A stretch of DNA of 64,000 nt from Rhodococcoides kyotonense (lineage in GTDB: Bacteria > Actinomycetota > Actinomycetes > Mycobacteriales > Mycobacteriaceae): NCBI RefSeq assembly GCF_001645385.1, contig NZ_LVHI01000023.1, positions 539,969-603,968 on the forward strand, written 5' to 3'. Positions 28,938 to 40,567 of this stretch are shown piece after piece. The notes under the pieces are model-generated. The model was not told the origin of the DNA. It was given only the letters and a program-made list of their open reading frames with translations, and searched no databases. The position numbers were made by a program, and so were the translations under genes. Every line of letters begins with the position of its first letter. Position 1 is the stretch's first letter.

Positions 28938-30272
28938 ATGACTCTGCCCATCCTCGAACGCGCGCGAGTCGTCGCGACTCCGGAATGGAATCGTTGGCTG
29001 ATTCCGCCCGCGGCGCTGTCGATTCACCTGGCGATCGGATCGGCCTACGCCTGGAGCGTGTTCAAGAGCGCGATCTCCGCGCCGACCGCCTCGGACCTCA
29101 GCGGGACCGTGACCGCGATTCCGTTTCAACTCGCAATCGTCATGCTCGGACTGTCGGCGGCCATCTTCGGCACCCGCGTCGAGAAGAACGGGCCCCGCTG
29201 GGCCATGGCCGTCTCGCTGATCTTCTTCGTCAGCGGATTGTTGTTGTCCGCGTTGGGAATGAGCCTCGGTCAGTTCTGGCTCGTGATCTTCGGTTACGGG
29301 TTCGTCGGTGGAATCGGGCTCGGTATCGGCTACATCTCACCGGTCTCCACACTCATGAAGTGGTTCCCCGACCGACCCGGCATGGCCACCGGTATCGCAA
29401 TCATGGGTTTCGGTGGCGGCGCATTGATCGCCTCGCCGCTCACGACCCAATTGCTCTCGGGCTTCGGCGGATTCACCGACGCGTCCATCGCCAAGACGTT
29501 CCTTGTGTTGGCCGTCGGCTACGCGATCTTCATGGCGCTCGGCGTCGTCCTCATCCGCGTTCCGGCCGACGACTGGAAGCCGAAGGGATGGAATCCCGAC
29601 ACGTCGTCGCCGCTGGTGTCCACGCACAACGTCTCGGCTGCGAATGCCGTCAAGACCCCGCAGTTCTGGTTGCTGTGGATCGTGCTGTGCTTCAACGTGA
29701 CTGCCGGCATCGGGATTCTGGAGCGCGCGTCAGGTATCTACCAGGACTTCTTCCCCGACGCCCTCTCCGCCGAGTCTTTGGCTGCTGCCGCAGCCGGTTT
29801 CGTCGCCTTCCTGTCCTTGACGAACATGATCGGCAGGTTCGTGTGGTCGTCGGTCTCGGACCTGGTGGGACGGAAGAACATCTACCGTCTGTACCTCGGT
29901 GTCGGTGCATTGCTGTATCTGTACATCGCGGTGTTCACCAATTCGAACAAGGTGCTGTTCTTGATCTCGGCGCTGTTGATCCTGTCGTTCTACGGCGCAG
30001 GTTTCGCGACCATGCCCGCGTACCTCAAGGACATGTTCGGGACGTATCAGGTCGGTGCCATCCACGGTCGACTGCTGACCGCGTGGTCGGTCGCAGGCGT
30101 GCTGGGCCCGCTGATCGTCAACGCCATTGCCGACGCGGGTGACGCCGGTTCGACGAGTCGCTATCTTCCGGCGTTCTACGTGATGATCGCTCTGCTCGTC
30201 ATCGGGTTCGTGGCCAACGAATTGATCAAGCCGGTGAACGAGAAGTTCTACGAGAAGGAGGCGTCGGCATGA
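28938..30272 (+). CDS. OFA-family MFS transporter (oxalate/formate antiporter family)
   Basis: This 444-residue, 12-helix major facilitator of the OFA family shows the N-terminal IHLAIGSAYAWSVF, GGIGLGIGYISPVSTLMKWFPDRPGMATG in the helix 4-5 region, and LKDMFGTYQVGAIHGRLLTAW in the second half. OxlT exchanges oxalate for formate, but actinobacterial members are mostly uncharacterised and probably carry monocarboxylates. It is followed, with a 4-nt overlap, by a 38-residue membrane protein that appears to be its dedicated small partner. Confidence 0.88.
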   Translation: MTLPILERARVVATPEWNRWLIPPAALSIHLAIGSAYAWSVFKSAISAPTASDLSGTVTAIPFQLAIVMLGLSAAIFGTRVEKNGPRWAMAVSLIFFVSGLLLSALGMSLGQFWLVIFGYGFVGGIGLGIGYISPVSTLMKWFPDRPGMATGIAIMGFGGGALIASPLTTQLLSGFGGFTDASIAKTFLVLAVGYAIFMALGVVLIRVPADDWKPKGWNPDTSSPLVSTHNVSAANAVKTPQFWLLWIVLCFNVTAGIGILERASGIYQDFFPDALSAESLAAAAAGFVAFLSLTNMIGRFVWSSVSDLVGRKNIYRLYLGVGALLYLYIAVFTNSNKVLFLISALLILSFYGAGFATMPAYLKDMFGTYQVGAIHGRLLTAWSVAGVLGPLIVNAIADAGDAGSTSRYLPAFYVMIALLVIGFVANELIKPVNEKFYEKEASA

Positions 30273-30385
30273 ACGAGGCACGTCAACGAACAGTGATGGT
30301 CGTGGCCTGGATCTGGGTCGCCGTTCCCTTCGCCTACGGGCTGTACGAACTGTCCCTGAAGGCGAAGAACCTCTTCGGAGGGTGA
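30269..30385 (+). CDS. 38-residue MFS transporter small subunit (OFA-associated)
   Basis: ATG 30269 overlaps the stop of the OFA transporter gene (ATGA) and the frame ends in TGA at 30383-30385. The product starts MNEARQRTVMVVAWIWV and has one hydrophobic segment (about residues 9-29) with a short cytoplasmic-type tail (ELSLKAKNLFGG). Short proteins of this type are found directly after OFA-family transporters in many bacteria and are annotated as MFS transporter small subunit. The tight coupling and the membrane segment support a two-component transporter. Confidence 0.8.
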   Translation: MNEARQRTVMVVAWIWVAVPFAYGLYELSLKAKNLFGG

Positions 30386-30425
30386 CGCGCGACCAGCGTA
30401 CGAACGGCGGCTCCACAGTCAGTAG

Positions 30426-31232
<807 letters not shown>

Positions 31233-31236
31233 AACC

Positions 31237-31704
31237 ATGAACAAGGCGACGAAGATCCTGCTCACCATCGCCGTGATGGTGGCGATTCTGGCGTTCTACT
31301 TCTACTTGTTGGGTCGACGCGGTGTCTCGTTGATCCAGACCGGTGGTGCCGTGAACGTCGGGCTGGGTGTCGGAGTGATTCTGCTTCCCGTCATCGGACT
31401 GTGGATCGTGTGGGCGACGCTGAAGGCAGGTTTCGAACACCAGCACCTGGCGTCGCGAGTTCGGGACGAGGATCTCGAGCTCGACGTGTCCGATCTTCCG
31501 CGGATGCCGTCGGGGCGCATTTCCCGTGACGCCGCCGACGAGCTGTTCCAGCAGGTCAAGGGGGAGTGGGAGAAGGACCCCGACAACTGGCGCAATTCCT
31601 ACCGGCTGGCCAGGGCCTACGACTATGCGGGCGACCGGGGCCGGGCTCGCGAGACGATGAAGCGCGCGGTTGCACTCGAGCGTGCGGAGTCGGCGTCGAA
31701 GTGA
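31237..31704 (+). CDS. Membrane protein with TPR-like C-terminus, function unknown
   Basis: This 155-residue protein has two transmembrane segments in the first 65 residues (MVAILAFYFYLLG; VGVILLPVIGLWIVWATL), then a soluble region rich in charged residues. The last 50 residues (NWRNSYRLARAYDYAGDRGRARETMKRAVALE) resemble one tetratricopeptide repeat. It starts 4 nt after dapB and overlaps the next gene by 4 nt, so all three are probably co-transcribed. I do not recognise a named family. Confidence 0.75.
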   Translation: MNKATKILLTIAVMVAILAFYFYLLGRRGVSLIQTGGAVNVGLGVGVILLPVIGLWIVWATLKAGFEHQHLASRVRDEDLELDVSDLPRMPSGRISRDAADELFQQVKGEWEKDPDNWRNSYRLARAYDYAGDRGRARETMKRAVALERAESASK

Positions 31705-32150
31705 CCACACTCCTCGTCGTCCATCACACGCCGTCTCCGTCGACGCGCGAACTACTGGAAGCGGTTCTGGCGGGAGCGGGTGATTCGGAGATCGAGGGTG
31801 TGACGGTTCGGAGTGTCCCTGCGCTGGGCGCGACGGTGCCGGACGTGCTGGGTGCCGACGGCTACTTGTTCGGCACGTCCGCGAACTTCGGTTACATGAG
31901 CGGTGCGCTCAAGCACTTCTTCGACACCACGTATTACCCGTGCCTCGACGCGGTCGCCGGGCGTCCGTACGGAATGTGGGTGCATGGCAACAACGACACG
32001 GCGGGCGCGGTCACGGCCATGTCGAAGATCGTGACCGGGTGGGCGCTCGAACAAGTCTCTGCTGCAGTGGAAGTCACGGCCGTGGACAAGGCTGCGCGTG
32101 ACTCCTGCTACGAACTCGGAGGAATTCTCGCGGCGACGCTGATGGGTTGA
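31701..32150 (+). CDS. Flavodoxin-like / NADPH-dependent FMN reductase family protein
   Basis: This 149-residue flavodoxin-fold protein starts at GTG 31701, overlapping the preceding stop. The FMN phosphate-binding loop is VVHHTPSPSTRELL, and the isoalloxazine-binding segment is GTSANFGYMSGALKHFFDTTYY, as in WrbA/FMN_red proteins. It is probably a redox protein or quinone/flavin reductase. The partner is unknown. Confidence 0.8.
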   Translation: MTTLLVVHHTPSPSTRELLEAVLAGAGDSEIEGVTVRSVPALGATVPDVLGADGYLFGTSANFGYMSGALKHFFDTTYYPCLDAVAGRPYGMWVHGNNDTAGAVTAMSKIVTGWALEQVSAAVEVTAVDKAARDSCYELGGILAATLMG

Positions 32151-32173
32151 CGCGGTGGGATGCCGCCGATACG

Positions 32174-32195
32174 TGTCGGTGCCCCGTGGCAAGGT
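32174..32195 (+). promoter_or_regulatory. RecA-NDp/PafBC-like promoter motif before the AlkX-type glycosylase
   Basis: TGTCGGTG (32174-32181), 8 nt, CAAGGT (32190-32195) matches the mycobacterial DNA-damage promoter consensus (TGTCRGTG-N8-TAnnnT) except for the first base of the -10. The predicted start of transcription falls at the ATG (32202). The same 8-mer occurs upstream of recA in this window. Confidence 0.45.
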
Positions 32196-32201
32196 GGCGG
32201 T

Positions 32202-33422
32202 ATGCGCGAGATGAGTGCAGCGATGGCGCGGCGTACAGCTCTTGCTGCCCAGGGGCTGGCGTCGCCGCATCCGGTGACCGATCGTGGGGCGTCGACGCGT
32301 GCTGTGCAGAAAGTGATCGACAGGAACCGTCTGCTTCAGATCGACTCGGTGTCCGTGCTGGTGCGTGCACACTACGCACCCTTGTTCAGCCGCGTCGGGA
32401 AGTACGACCGCACTCTCGTGGACAGGGCTGCGTGGACGGACACCAAGCGCAGTCCACGCAAGCTCGTCGAATACTGGGCGCACGAGGCCGCGTTGATCCC
32501 CGTCGAGGACTGGCCGCTGATGCGTTGGCGTACCGAACTCTACGAACACGGACGATGGGGTGGCGCCAAGACCGTGCTCGAGCGAAACCCCACGCTGGCC
32601 GACGACATTCTGGCCGTCATCACCGACTCGGGTCCGTCCAGCGCAGGCGAGATCGAGCGCGCGTTGGACGTGGAGCGGCCGGGCCGCAAGGGGCCGTGGT
32701 GGGATCGCAGTGACGTCAAAGTCGTGTGCGAGCAGCTGTTCGCAGCCGGTGTCGTGTCCGTCGATACTCGCGCCGGTTTCGTCCGGCATTACGACCTCAC
32801 GGAAAGGGTCATCCCGGCGGACATCCTCGCTCGGAACGTCGACGAAGCCGATGCCGTGCGCCAGCTCGTCACGAATTCCGCTGTGGCACTGGGAATCGCG
32901 ACCGAACCGGACCTGCGTGACTACTACCGACTCTCGCAGAAGCAGACCAAGGCGGCGATCGTCGACCTCGTCGAGGCGGGGACGCTCGAACCCGTCGAGG
33001 TCGACGGGTGGGGCGCGCCTGCCTACCTGCACGTCGACGCACGAATTCCCCGCTCCGCCAAGGGTTCTACTCTGCTGTGCCCCTTCGACCCGATGATCTT
33101 CTTTCGGCCACGGGTGGAGCGAATCTTCGACTTCCACTACCGCATCGAGATCTACACCCCACAGCACAAGCGCATTCACGGCTATTACGTCTTCCCGTTT
33201 CTCATGGACGGGGAACTCGTTGCGCGCGTCGACCTCAAGGGCGACCGAGCCCGATCGGAACTGCAGGTTCTCGGGGCCTTCGTCGACGGCGACCGCGACG
33301 CGGCCGTCATCGCGGACCGGCTCCTGCCTGTACTACGCGAGATGGCCGACTGGCTCGAACTGGGGACCATCGTCATCGGGGAGCGTGGGGATCTGGTTGC
33401 AGCACTCGCGGCGTCGGCGTGA
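32202..33422 (+). CDS. YcaQ/AlkX-type DNA glycosylase (HTH_42 family)
   Basis: This 406-residue protein of the winged-helix HTH_42 family includes E. coli YcaQ (AlkX), which unhooks DNA interstrand crosslinks, and Streptomyces AlkZ. The catalytic motif is seen as Q46-I-D48 in LLQIDSVSVLVRAHY. Q-hydrophobic-D is the YcaQ-like form, while AlkZ-like enzymes have Q/H-hydrophobic-Q. The later FDPMIFFRPRVERIFDFHYRIEIY segment is typical of the C-terminal domain. ATG 32202 follows AAGGTGG. A damage-type promoter motif lies just upstream, and zwf follows after 19 nt. Confidence 0.85.
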   Translation: MREMSAAMARRTALAAQGLASPHPVTDRGASTRAVQKVIDRNRLLQIDSVSVLVRAHYAPLFSRVGKYDRTLVDRAAWTDTKRSPRKLVEYWAHEAALIPVEDWPLMRWRTELYEHGRWGGAKTVLERNPTLADDILAVITDSGPSSAGEIERALDVERPGRKGPWWDRSDVKVVCEQLFAAGVVSVDTRAGFVRHYDLTERVIPADILARNVDEADAVRQLVTNSAVALGIATEPDLRDYYRLSQKQTKAAIVDLVEAGTLEPVEVDGWGAPAYLHVDARIPRSAKGSTLLCPFDPMIFFRPRVERIFDFHYRIEIYTPQHKRIHGYYVFPFLMDGELVARVDLKGDRARSELQVLGAFVDGDRDAAVIADRLLPVLREMADWLELGTIVIGERGDLVAALAASA

Positions 33423-33441
33423 TGATGACACCATTCATTTC

Positions 33442-34902
33442 ATGACCGCGCCCACCGAAGAACTGCCACCCCAGGTCGTCGTGCTGTTCGGAGCGACCGG
33501 CGACTTGGCACGCCGAAAGCTGTTGTCCAGCTTCATGCATCTCGTTCTGTCCGATCTGGCGCCGCGCATCCGCGTCGTCGGAACGTCGCTGGAGGAGATG
33601 ACGAGCGACGAGTTCAGGCAGATGGCTCTCGAAGCGATCGACGAGTTCTCGTCTCGTAAGGTGTCCGAGGAGCAGTGGCGGGAATTCGCAGGGAAACTCA
33701 GTTACGTCTCGCAGAAGGACGGGCCTGCCGCGCTCGCGGAAGCGGTCGCACACGCCGAAACGGAACTCGGGCCTGACGTTCGACGCCTGCACTACCTGAG
33801 CGTCCCGCCGAAGGCCGCTCTGGCAGTCGTGGACATGCTCGGCGAGGCCGATCTGGTGAAGCGGTCACGCATCATCATGGAGAAGCCGTTCGGCACCGAC
33901 CTGGACAGCGCGATCGCGCTCAACGCCAGACTGCACGAGACGTTCGACGAGGAGCAGATCTTCCGCATCGACCACTTCCTGGGCAAGGAACCCGCACAGA
34001 ACATTCTGGCGTTCCGGTTCGCGAACGGTCTGTTCGAACCGATCTGGAACCGGAATTTCATCGACCACGTTCAGATCGACGTTCCCGAGTCGCTGTCGTT
34101 GGACGGCCGCGCCAACTTCTACGAGTCGACCGGAGCATTCAAGGACATGGTGGTCACCCACCTGTTCCAGATCCTCGCGTTCATGGCGATGGAGCCGCCG
34201 ACTGCCCTGGAACCGGGCGCGATCGGCGAAGAGAAGAACAAGGTCTTCCGATCCATGGTTCCCCTCGATCCGCGCAAGGTCGTACGCGGGCAGTACAACG
34301 GCTACCGCTCGGAACCGGGCGTGGCACCCGATTCCGAGACCGACACGTTCGTCGCGTTGCGGTGCGAAATCGACAATTGGCGCTGGGCAGGCGTGCCGTT
34401 CTACCTACGCACCGGAAAGAAGATGGCCGAGGGACAACGCATCATCTCCATCGCGTTCCGCGAGCCACCGAAGAGTATGTTCCCGGCGGGCTCCGGTGTC
34501 GGCGCACAAGGTCCCGACCACCTGACGTTCGACCTCGCCGACGCGTCGAAGGTGTCGCTGTCGTTCTACGGCAAACGCCCCGGCCCCGGCATGAAGTTGG
34601 ACAAACTGAGCATGCAGTTCGCGATCGGCGACACCGAAAGGGCCGCAGACGTTCTCGAAGCCTACGAACGACTGATTCTCGACGCAATGCACGACGACCA
34701 CACCCTGTTCACGACGGCCGAGGGCATCGAACGGCTGTGGGAGGTGTCGGCACCGCTACTCGCGGACCCGCCGCCCGTGCGTCAGTACGCGCCGGGATCG
34801 TGGGGTCCCAATGCCATTCATCAGCTGATCGCTCCGAACGCCTGGCGGCTGCCGTTCGAGCGTGCCTGGCGTGAGAACACCGAATCGACGAGGAGCAACT
34901 GA
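33442..34902 (+). CDS. zwf: Glucose-6-phosphate 1-dehydrogenase (Zwf1-like)
   Basis: This 486-residue enzyme oxidises glucose 6-phosphate to 6-phosphogluconolactone with NAD(P)+. The nucleotide-binding motif FGATGDLARRKL, the substrate motif RIDHFLGKEPAQN (with catalytic His and Lys), and RWAGVPFYLRTGKKM are present. It is not next to tal/tkt/opcA/devB, so it is probably a second G6PDH of the Rv1121 (Zwf1) type rather than the OpcA-associated form. ATG 33442 was chosen over a longer upstream frame inside the preceding gene. Its stop is 1 nt from the converging ribbon-helix-helix gene. Confidence 0.92.
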   Translation: MTAPTEELPPQVVVLFGATGDLARRKLLSSFMHLVLSDLAPRIRVVGTSLEEMTSDEFRQMALEAIDEFSSRKVSEEQWREFAGKLSYVSQKDGPAALAEAVAHAETELGPDVRRLHYLSVPPKAALAVVDMLGEADLVKRSRIIMEKPFGTDLDSAIALNARLHETFDEEQIFRIDHFLGKEPAQNILAFRFANGLFEPIWNRNFIDHVQIDVPESLSLDGRANFYESTGAFKDMVVTHLFQILAFMAMEPPTALEPGAIGEEKNKVFRSMVPLDPRKVVRGQYNGYRSEPGVAPDSETDTFVALRCEIDNWRWAGVPFYLRTGKKMAEGQRIISIAFREPPKSMFPAGSGVGAQGPDHLTFDLADASKVSLSFYGKRPGPGMKLDKLSMQFAIGDTERAADVLEAYERLILDAMHDDHTLFTTAEGIERLWEVSAPLLADPPPVRQYAPGSWGPNAIHQLIAPNAWRLPFERAWRENTESTRSN

Positions 34903-34903
34903 A

Positions 34904-35368
34904 TCAGTACGGACGTTCCTTGCGCATCTGGTCGCGCAACGCGCCCTGAACCGCTTGCGACAGCCACGAATTGAGGGACACCCCGTTCATCGACGCGGCC
35001 TCCTCGGCCCGTTCCTTCACGTGCTCGACCATGCGCAGCGTGACGCGTCGCATTTCGCCGGTGACGTCCTCCATCGTCGGATAGTCCTCGGGCTCGGGTG
35101 TCGTCGCCTCGGTCTCGGCCGGGTCGACGTCACGGGTGACATCGGCTACGGCCTCGTTCCCGGTCAGACGCAGGTGCACCGAGTGGCCGTCGATCTGCGC
35201 CGAGATCTCCTCGGCGAAATCGGACAGGGCCTGCAGCAACATCAACCTGGCCGACGCCTGGGCTGCAGACCCGAGGGCGTCGGCGGTCTGTCGTGTCCGT
35301 TCGTCGCCGAGGGCAGCCGCGGCAAGGAGGTCGGCACGCAACGACGCGGTGTACGAATCGAGTTCCAT
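34904..35368 (-). CDS. Orphan ribbon-helix-helix (HicB-like) DNA-binding protein
   Basis: This is a 154-residue protein. The last 48 residues form a ribbon-helix-helix domain: strand RRVTLRM, helix VEHVKERAEEAASMNG, then helix SLNSWLSQAVQGALRDQ, as in the C-terminus of HicB-type antitoxins and Arc/MetJ regulators. The first 100 residues are mostly helical and acidic and are not recognised. No HicA-like or other toxin gene adjoins it. Its neighbours are zwf (convergent) and thyX (divergent). The 100-nt gap to thyX carries regularly spaced TGACGTCA-like boxes, so it is probably a transcriptional regulator of itself and perhaps thyX. Confidence 0.78.
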   Translation of the reverse strand: MELDSYTASLRADLLAAAALGDERTRQTADALGSAAQASARLMLLQALSDFAEEISAQIDGHSVHLRLTGNEAVADVTRDVDPAETEATTPEPEDYPTMEDVTGEMRRVTLRMVEHVKERAEEAASMNGVSLNSWLSQAVQGALRDQMRKERPY

Positions 35369-35378
35369 GACGCCAGTG

Positions 35379-35421
35379 TGACGTCATAAGTGACGTCATG
35401 CAAGGCGTCACAGTGACGTAC
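35379..35421. promoter_or_regulatory. Ladder of TGACGTCA-type boxes between the RHH gene and thyX
   Basis: Perfect palindromes TGACGTCA lie at 35379-35386 and 35391-35398, followed by the weaker AGGCGTCA at 35403-35410 and TGACGTAC at 35414-35421. Box-to-box spacing is 12, 12 and 11 bp, about one helical turn each, so all four face the same side of the DNA. Such tandem arrays are the usual operators of ribbon-helix-helix proteins (MetJ, Arc, CopG families). The array begins 11 bp from the RHH start codon and ends 48 bp before thyX. Confidence 0.7.
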
Positions 35422-35468
35422 GACTACAGTCGCACTGATATTTCAGCAGCAGGGGCGGAAGGGACGCG

Positions 35469-38984
<3,516 letters not shown>

Positions 38985-39001
38985 CGCTCCTGCGGCAATC
39001 A

Positions 39002-39041
39002 ATGCGTGCGTAGTCGGTCTCCGGACCGACTACGCACGCAT
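39002..39041. terminator. Perfect 18-bp hairpin between convergent genes
   Basis: ATGCGTGCGTAGTCGGTC (39002-39019) and GACCGACTACGCACGCAT (39024-39041) pair perfectly around the loop TCCG. It lies 17 nt after the rnj stop and 8 nt before the stop of the converging permease gene, so it should serve both. No T-tract follows. Confidence 0.8.
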
Positions 39042-39048
39042 CGGTCGT

Positions 39049-39828
39049 TCAGGCCAACAACCGCCACAGGCCGACGATGCCGAGCGCGACGATGGTCGCG
39101 CGGAGTGCGGTGGGAGACAAGCGCCGCCCGTAGCGAGCGCCGATCGACCCACCGACCAGAGAGCCGACGGCGATCAATCCCGCTGCGGCCCAACTGATCC
39201 GGTCGAACGCGACGATCGTGTACGCGACCGCCGCGACGATGTTGACGATCAGCGACAGCAGATTCTTCGCCGCGTTCATGCGCTGGATCGACTCCGGCAG
39301 CAGCGCTCCCATCACGCCGATCAACAGAATCCCCTGCGCCGCAGTGAAATAACCGCCGTAGATGCCGACGAGGAAAGTTCCGATCGTCAGCATCACGAGA
39401 TGCCCTCGGCCGACGTGGTCGGCTGCCTTGCCGGCGGCCTCCGACCGTGATCGCGCCCAGGCTTGAATCCGAGGCTGCGCCACGACCAGGATCAGTGCCC
39501 CGATGAGCAGCACGGGAACGACTGCGGCGAACACGGTTTCCGGAAGGTGCAGCAGCAACCACGAACCGAGCAGAGCACCGAGGAACGACGCAGGAATCTG
39601 CCACCGCAGTCGGTTCCACTGGCCGCGCAGTTCGCGGCGATATCCCCACGTGCCGGACACGCCTCCCGCCACGAGTCCGACGGCGTTGGACATCGTCGCC
39701 ACGACGGGCGGATAGCCGAACGCGACGAGCGTGGGGAACGTGATCAGCGTTCCCGAGCCGACGACGGCGTTGATGGCTCCGGCACCGAGTCCTGCAACGA
39801 GGATGATCACAATTTCGGAGATCGGCAC
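39049..39828 (-). CDS. TauE/SafE-family membrane permease (sulfite exporter-like)
   Basis: This 259-residue protein has about eight transmembrane helices and the two pseudo-symmetric TauE/SafE halves: GLGAGAINAVVGSGTLITFPTLVAFGYPP near the N-terminus and GIYGGYFTAAQGILLIGVMG in the second half. Members export sulfite, sulfoacetate or other organic anions. The substrate here is unknown. GTG 39828 gives the compact N-terminus usual for the family. ATG 39861 would add 11 mostly basic residues. Confidence 0.82.
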   Translation of the reverse strand: MPISEIVIILVAGLGAGAINAVVGSGTLITFPTLVAFGYPPVVATMSNAVGLVAGGVSGTWGYRRELRGQWNRLRWQIPASFLGALLGSWLLLHLPETVFAAVVPVLLIGALILVVAQPRIQAWARSRSEAAGKAADHVGRGHLVMLTIGTFLVGIYGGYFTAAQGILLIGVMGALLPESIQRMNAAKNLLSLIVNIVAAVAYTIVAFDRISWAAAGLIAVGSLVGGSIGARYGRRLSPTALRATIVALGIVGLWRLLA

Positions 39829-39890
39829 CGGCCCGAGATTACGGCTCGCCCTGCGGCGCATCGCCGACGGGGCACGTACGGTGTATCGGT

Positions 39891-40511
39891 GTGAGCCTCG
39901 CACAACACGAACGCGCTGAACTCGTCTCGACTCTGACCGCGGTGGGGGAGTCCGCGCCGACGCTGTGCGGAGAGTGGACCGCACGCGATCTCGCCGCGCA
40001 CCTCGTCGTTCGAGAACGGCGTCTCGACGCGGCGCCGGGAATTCTGGTGCCCTTCCTCGCCGGCTACACCGAACGGGTCCAGAAGGGCGTGGCGCGACAG
40101 CCGTTTCCGGAACTGGTGGCCGCGGTCGCGTCGGGACCCCCGGTCTGGTCGCCCTTCAAGGTGCTCGATCCGGTGATCAACGTCGGCGAGATGTTCGTGC
40201 ACCACGAGGACCTGCGGCGCGCTCGGCCGGGATGGGAGCCGCGCGTGCTCTCGGAGGCGATGGAGAACAAGCTGTGGTCGATCGCGTCGAAGATCGGACG
40301 TCTCGCGTACCGCGGGGCAGGCGTCGGCGTGATCCTTCGCACTCCTGACGGCCGGACTGCGACGGTGAGCAAGGGCGATCGATCCGTCGTCCTGATCGGG
40401 TTGCCGTCGGAGCTGCTGTTGGATGCGTTCGGCCGCTCCGAAGTCGTGATCGAGGCCGACGGCGACGCCGCCGACGTCGACGCTGTCCGGAAGCTCGACC
40501 GCAGCTTCTAG
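39891..40511 (+). CDS. TIGR03085-type metal-binding protein (DinB/MDMPI superfamily)
   Basis: This 206-residue actinobacterial protein is related to mycothiol-dependent maleylpyruvate isomerase N-terminal domains. Metal-ligand segments are CGEWTARDLAAHLVVRERR near the start and NVGEMFVHHEDLRRA in the middle. Its role is unknown; related proteins are thiol (mycothiol)-dependent enzymes. TACGGT (39877-39882) lies 8 nt before the GTG start, consistent with a leaderless mRNA. It is divergent from the TauE-like gene. Confidence 0.8.
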   Translation: MSLAQHERAELVSTLTAVGESAPTLCGEWTARDLAAHLVVRERRLDAAPGILVPFLAGYTERVQKGVARQPFPELVAAVASGPPVWSPFKVLDPVINVGEMFVHHEDLRRARPGWEPRVLSEAMENKLWSIASKIGRLAYRGAGVGVILRTPDGRTATVSKGDRSVVLIGLPSELLLDAFGRSEVVIEADGDAADVDAVRKLDRSF

Positions 40512-40567
40512 CCTGTTGCTCGTGTTGCGGATGGTTTCGAAGGTGCTCTTGCGACTAGCCTGAGGGC

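Noticed and set aside
34904-35368. A HicAB-type toxin-antitoxin system
   Set aside because: Only the HicB-like ribbon-helix-helix protein is present. Neither side has a HicA-like or other small toxin gene, and the neighbours are zwf and thyX.
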